Shown piece after piece: positions 60,527-64,000 of a DNA stretch of 64,000 nt. Location of the stretch: NCBI RefSeq assembly GCF_013778455.1, contig NZ_JACEHE010000029.1, forward strand, positions 1 through 64,000, given 5' to 3'. Within the stretch, counting starts at the first letter, position 1, and each line of letters opens with the position of its first letter. Made by a program: the position numbers and the translations under genes. The DNA comes from Streptomyces himalayensis subsp. himalayensis. Lineage in GTDB: Bacteria > Actinomycetota > Actinomycetes > Streptomycetales > Streptomycetaceae. The notes under the pieces were generated by a model, which saw only the letters and a program-made list of their open reading frames with translations, had not been told where the DNA came from and did no database searches.

Positions 60527-61654
60527 TCACCGGCGCGGCGCCGTGACCACCACGACCAGGACCGCCAGCATCACACCGGCGGCGAGGGCGGGTGCCGGGG
60601 AGAAGGCGGCCAGCAGGATGCCGACCGCGGCGACGGGATACGGAATCCACTCGGCCGCGGTTCTCTGGTGGGGCCGGAGGTGTATGGCCCAGACCGTGAT
60701 CAGGAAAACGGCCGCGGGGACGGTGACCGCCGCGCCGGCAGCCGTCGACGGGGCGTCGGTGTGACGCGTGACGTGATCGGCGTACGCGGCCAGGCCTGCT
60801 CCCTCGGCGGTCGCCGAGGCGAAGATCAGGTAGTGGCCGTAGGCCCAGGTGAATCTCCTGCGGTGGGCCTGGTGCGTCGTGGCGAGCAGAGTGTGCGCGG
60901 GTCTGGCGAAGTACAGCCACCACATGGCGTAGACCATGAGCAGGCCGCCGGCCGCCACCGCGTACAGCGAACCAGTGCCGTGGTGCCGGTCGAAGGCGCC
61001 CCGGACGGCGACGGTGGCGGCCGCGACGCACTCGCCGAGGACGATGAGGGTGAAGAGTTGGTAGCGCTCGGCGATGTGGCGCGGATGCCATGGGGTCATC
61101 CCGGCGGACTGCGCCCACACCGGGACGGACACCTCGGCGACGATCATCACGGCAATACCCGGCAGCCGCGCCGAGTCCGGGAGACCGAGCAGTGCGACCC
61201 ATCCGATCTGACACACCGTCACTCCCACGGCGAAGCGCAGGGTGGTCGTCCGCCGAGCGGGGTCGGACCACGCGGCCCGCAGCCACAGCGCTGCCAACGC
61301 CGTACGCAGCACCACGTATCCGATGGTGATGACCCGCAGATCACCATGCTCGAACGCGCGGGGAACGCCGGCGGCGAGCACGAGCGACCCCGTGATCTGG
61401 ACCAGCACCGCCAACCGGTACGGGACGTCGTCCGGGTCGTAGGCGGAGGCGAACCAGGTGAAGTTCATCCACGCCCACCAGATGGTGAAGAAAACCAGCG
61501 CGAAGCGCAGGACACCGGTGGCGTAGTCCCCGTGGCTCAGCGCCTCGTGCAGGCTCTCGGACGCCTGCGCCACCGCGATGACGAAGCACAGGTCGAAGAG
61601 GAGTTCCAGCGAGGTGGCGGGCCTGTGCTGCTCGCCGGGGTCGCGACCCGGCAT
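60527..61654 (-). CDS. LtrA-like (low temperature requirement A) membrane protein
   Basis: A 375-residue membrane protein with about ten hydrophobic segments. The LtrA signature is present at the start (TSLELLFDLCFVIAVAQASESL and TIWWAWMNFTWFASAYDPDDV) and in the middle (HIAERYQLFTLIVLGECVAA). The name derives from a Listeria low-temperature mutant, while the biochemical role is unknown. It ends against a strong hairpin and begins 51 bases after the oxidoreductase stop on the same strand, so the two may share a transcript. Confidence 0.9.
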   Translation of the reverse strand: MPGRDPGEQHRPATSLELLFDLCFVIAVAQASESLHEALSHGDYATGVLRFALVFFTIWWAWMNFTWFASAYDPDDVPYRLAVLVQITGSLVLAAGVPRAFEHGDLRVITIGYVVLRTALAALWLRAAWSDPARRTTTLRFAVGVTVCQIGWVALLGLPDSARLPGIAVMIVAEVSVPVWAQSAGMTPWHPRHIAERYQLFTLIVLGECVAAATVAVRGAFDRHHGTGSLYAVAAGGLLMVYAMWWLYFARPAHTLLATTHQAHRRRFTWAYGHYLIFASATAEGAGLAAYADHVTRHTDAPSTAAGAAVTVPAAVFLITVWAIHLRPHQRTAAEWIPYPVAAVGILLAAFSPAPALAAGVMLAVLVVVVTAPRR

Positions 61655-61704
61655 GGTGCGCCATCGCCTGGGCGCCGGGTCCGCGTGGGCGATCGGGGGG
61701 CGGC

Positions 61705-63072
61705 TCAGCGGAGGGCTCCGAGCGCGGCCTCGACCGTCCGGTGGAAGGTCGGGTAGGTGTAGATCATGTGCCGGAGCCGGTGGACGGGCACCTCGGCGTG
61801 GACGGCCACATTCAGCCCGTAGAGCACCTCGCCTCCCGCCGGCCCCGCCGAGGTCGCGCCGATCAGCACGCCCCGGTCGGCGTCCTCGACGAGCTTGATG
61901 AACCCCTCGTTGCCCGGCCCGTGGATCCAGCCTCGCGTGGAGGAGGCGGTGGTGAGCACGCTGGTGCGCACCCGCAGCCCTTGCTCACGCGCCTGACCCT
62001 CCGTCAATCCCACGGCTCCGATCTCGGGGTCGGTGAACGTGACGCGGGGCAGCGCCCGGTAGTCGGCGTCGGGACCGGGCTGCCCGAGGATGTCCTGGAC
62101 GGCGATCTGCGCCTGGTACATCGACACATGGGTGAAGGCGCCATGGCCGGTGATGTCTCCGACCGCCCACAGCCCGTCCCCGGCCCGCATCTGCCCGTCG
62201 GTGTGCACGACTCCCGCCGTCGGATCGAGCCCCACGGTGTCGACCGCCAGCGCGGCCAGGTCGGCGTGGCGCCCGGTGGCAACCAGAAGCCGTTCGGCAC
62301 GCAGCGGCTCCCCGTCGCCCTCCAGGCGGACGGTGAACTCTGTGCCGTCATGGCCGATCTGCCGTGCCCGAGCACCCGTGAGTACGGTGACTCCGTCCGC
62401 CCGCAGCACCTCCGCGGCCAGCTCCCCGGCCTCTGGTTCCTCCTGCGACAGCAGCCGGTCCTGTCCCTCGATCACCGTGACGGCGCACGTGAAGCGGGCG
62501 AAGACCTGGGCGAGTTCGACGCCGATGGCGCCTCCGCCGAGAACGACCATCGAGTCGGGCAGCTCCTTGGCCGCCATGGCGTCCCGGTTGGTCCAGTACG
62601 GCGTTCCCTCGAGCCCTGGGACCGGAGGGATCCGGGGCCGGGTGCCGGTGGCCAGTACGACACCGCGCCGTGCCTCGACCGTACGGTCGCCCACTGTTAC
62701 TTGACGCACGCCGGAGAGGCGGCCCGTCCCCCGGACGAGCCGACCGCCCTTGGCCGCGAGACGGTCGGCGGCCACCTGGTCGTTCCAGTCGTCGGTGGCC
62801 TCGTCGCGTATACGCCCGGCGACCCGATTCCAGTCCGGAGTCACGACCGCTTCGCCGGCGAGGGCGGGCACCCGGCGCGCCTCGGCGAGCAGGTTGCCCG
62901 CCCGGATCATCATCTTGCTGGGCACGCAGCCCCAGTACGGACACTCGCCTCCGACGAGTTCCGCCTCGACCCCCACCACGTCAAGGCCGGCCGCGGCCAG
63001 CGTGCCCGCGACGTACTCACCACCCGGCCCCAGCCCGACGACCACCACATCCGCCTGCTCGCTCGCGCTCAT
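61705..63072 (-). CDS. FAD-dependent pyridine nucleotide-disulfide oxidoreductase
   Basis: A 455-residue flavoenzyme of the glutathione/mercuric reductase class. The FAD-binding VVVVGLGPGGEYVAG is followed by the redox-active CPYWGC (GGECPYWGCVPSK). NAD(P) binding is at VVLGGGAIGVELAQVFARF, the second FAD segment at GLWAVGDITG, and the dimer interface has YTYPTFHRTVEAAL with the catalytic histidine region. The reductant is NAD(P)H and the substrate a disulfide or quinone, not determinable. A decayed copy of its 5' end lies at 34500-34708. It is divergent from dps across a region with a 12-base inverted repeat. Confidence 0.92.
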   Translation of the reverse strand: MSASEQADVVVVGLGPGGEYVAGTLAAAGLDVVGVEAELVGGECPYWGCVPSKMMIRAGNLLAEARRVPALAGEAVVTPDWNRVAGRIRDEATDDWNDQVAADRLAAKGGRLVRGTGRLSGVRQVTVGDRTVEARRGVVLATGTRPRIPPVPGLEGTPYWTNRDAMAAKELPDSMVVLGGGAIGVELAQVFARFTCAVTVIEGQDRLLSQEEPEAGELAAEVLRADGVTVLTGARARQIGHDGTEFTVRLEGDGEPLRAERLLVATGRHADLAALAVDTVGLDPTAGVVHTDGQMRAGDGLWAVGDITGHGAFTHVSMYQAQIAVQDILGQPGPDADYRALPRVTFTDPEIGAVGLTEGQAREQGLRVRTSVLTTASSTRGWIHGPGNEGFIKLVEDADRGVLIGATSAGPAGGEVLYGLNVAVHAEVPVHRLRHMIYTYPTFHRTVEAALGALR

Positions 63073-63152
63073 GCCTGCCTCTCCTCGTTCCCTGGGCTCC
63101 ACGGGCGTGGACTGCCCCGCCGAGGCTAGATCGGCCGGCCGGACGCCAGTGT

Positions 63153-63222
63153 CCGCCAGCGCACGGGTGCTTGCCCGAGAGCGAACGACGAGCGCGGAAC
63201 ACCGCGCACAGTGCGCTGGCGG
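63153..63222. promoter_or_regulatory. Inverted repeat in the divergent oxidoreductase/dps promoter region
   Basis: CCGCCAGCGCAC (63153-63164) and GTGCGCTGGCGG (63211-63222) are perfect inverted copies 46 bases apart. They flank the middle of the divergent promoter region and could bind one regulator for both genes. A CCGTCAGCGCAC relative is present upstream of the oxidoreductase fragment at 34800. Confidence 0.5.
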
Positions 63223-63315
63223 GCACCACCGCATGCGCTACCGGGCAATGCGCCCTCCGTCCGGGCACCTAGCGTCACTCGCGTACGCACAGCACAGCAC
63301 CGCAGGAGGCGGACT

Positions 63316-63894
63316 ATGACCACCAGCTCCAAGACCGTGAGCAGCAGCCAGCCGTGGCTGCACCAGAGGGGCGAGGTGATCCAGGAGTTCGGCACCGTCA
63401 AGCAGTTCCCGATCGGCCTGTCCTACGAGGCGCGGATGTACTCCTGCCAGCGCCTGAACAAGGTCCTGGCGGATACGCAGATCCTCTACGGCCTCTACAA
63501 GAAGCATCACTGGCTGATGCGCGGCGCGACCTTCTACCAACTGCACCTGGTCCTGGACAAGCACGCCGGGGAACAGCTCGAACTCGTCGACACCATCGCC
63601 GAACGCGTCCAGTCCCTGGGCGGCGTCGCGGTGGGCGACCCCAGGCACGTCGCCGAGATCACGTCGATTCCCCGCCCTCCGAACGGCGTGGAGGAGGTGC
63701 CGGCCATGCTGTCACGGCTGCTGGAGGCCCACGAGACCATCCTCATCGAGGCCCACGACGCAGCCGCCCGGGCCGGTGAGCTGGGTGACGACGGCACCAA
63801 CGACCTGCTGGTCTCACAGGTGATCAGGACCGGGGAACTGCAGGCGTGGTTCCTGGCCGAGCATCTGGTCGACACGCCGCTGGTCCGCGCCTGA
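63316..63894 (+). CDS. dps: Dps-like DNA-protecting ferritin
   Basis: A 192-residue four-helix-bundle protein. The first ferroxidase histidine is in KHHWLMRGATFYQLH, and the acidic ligands follow in LVLDKHAGEQLELVDTIAERVQSLGG, as in Dps proteins; the long N-terminal tail and C-terminal part are typical of streptomycete Dps. It oxidises and stores Fe(II), using H2O2, and protects DNA. AGGAGG lies seven bases before ATG 63316. It diverges from the disulfide oxidoreductase. The last 100 bases of the window hold no gene, only a possible imperfect hairpin with CCCTTC and GAAGGG ends (about 63899-63946). Confidence 0.9.
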   Translation: MTTSSKTVSSSQPWLHQRGEVIQEFGTVKQFPIGLSYEARMYSCQRLNKVLADTQILYGLYKKHHWLMRGATFYQLHLVLDKHAGEQLELVDTIAERVQSLGGVAVGDPRHVAEITSIPRPPNGVEEVPAMLSRLLEAHETILIEAHDAAARAGELGDDGTNDLLVSQVIRTGELQAWFLAEHLVDTPLVRA

Positions 63895-64000
63895 GGGACC
63901 CTTCGGCCCGCGTTCGAAGAGGCGTGGGCCCATGTCTGAAGGGCATGAGCACCACCCGTTCACGCTGTGGGGGCCCCTTTCCCGTGCACGCACAGTCATC

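Noticed and set aside
1..64000. Antibiotic or other secondary-metabolite cluster
   Set aside because: LAL and STAND regulators are present, but no PKS, NRPS, terpene, RiPP or siderophore synthetase gene was found; the hydrolases alone do not define one.

Overview
This window is high-GC actinobacterial chromosome, almost certainly Streptomyces. Codon third positions are nearly all G or C, GTG and TTG starts are common, most terminators are long GC hairpins without T-tracts, and the gene content is typical of the genus (SsgA-like protein, LAL-type LuxR regulator, DmdR-type iron box, DUF2637 and DUF4232 proteins). I saw no rRNA, tRNA, CRISPR array, phage, intact insertion sequence or PKS/NRPS cluster.

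Region 1 (1-28.6 kb) is ordered, core-like chromosome. It opens with a purine or aldehyde oxidation operon on the minus strand: FAD subunit, 2Fe-2S subunit, molybdenum subunit and the 5' end of xdhC, with a PucR-type activator divergent from it. Next come a TPR protein, a GntR repressor, an iron-box-controlled FhuF-like reductase, a DUF2637 membrane protein, an anti-sigma-like ATPase, pyruvate oxidase (poxB), a PP2C-like protein with tandem-repeat linkers, a large secreted subtilase with a divergent TrmB/LuxR-type regulator, a DUF456 protein, a Tat-exported GH95-like glycosidase, a fused Ada/AlkA repair protein with a 140-residue low-complexity insertion, rsgA with a small upstream ORF, and an acetate-transporter-like membrane protein.

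Region 2 (28.6-53 kb) is accessory and visibly rearranged. A module of one AraC-family regulator plus one HSL-type alpha/beta hydrolase occurs twice (29.1-31.6 kb and 39.3-41.8 kb). The copies share an upstream block and an intergenic hairpin, and the 3' two-thirds of the hydrolases are almost identical in DNA, which points to recent gene conversion. Six further alpha/beta hydrolases lie between 34.8 and 60.3 kb; one has lost its catalytic serine. Between them are an STAND-type regulator, a LAL regulator, a third AraC regulator, a pirin/acetyltransferase pair, an orphan solute-binding lipoprotein, a DUF4232 lipoprotein and an SsgA-like protein. Gene remnants are frequent: oxidoreductase (34.6 kb), LuxR and frameshifted AraC (43.6-44.1 kb), MFS, etfA and a secreted-enzyme C-terminus (51.7-52.4 kb).

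Region 3 (53-64 kb) holds a second TrmB/LuxR-type regulator with a collagen-like linker, then genes that look like reactive-metabolite and redox defence: DUF1275, DoxX, YcaC-like cysteine hydrolase, YtcJ-like amidohydrolase, an HSL-type plus EstC-type hydrolase pair, an LtrA-like membrane protein, a flavin disulfide oxidoreductase and a divergent Dps. A set of phased palindromes lies between the amidohydrolase and the hydrolase pair. The likely theme of regions 2 and 3 is a locally expanded set of esterase/hydrolase modules under AraC-type control; their substrates cannot be read from sequence.
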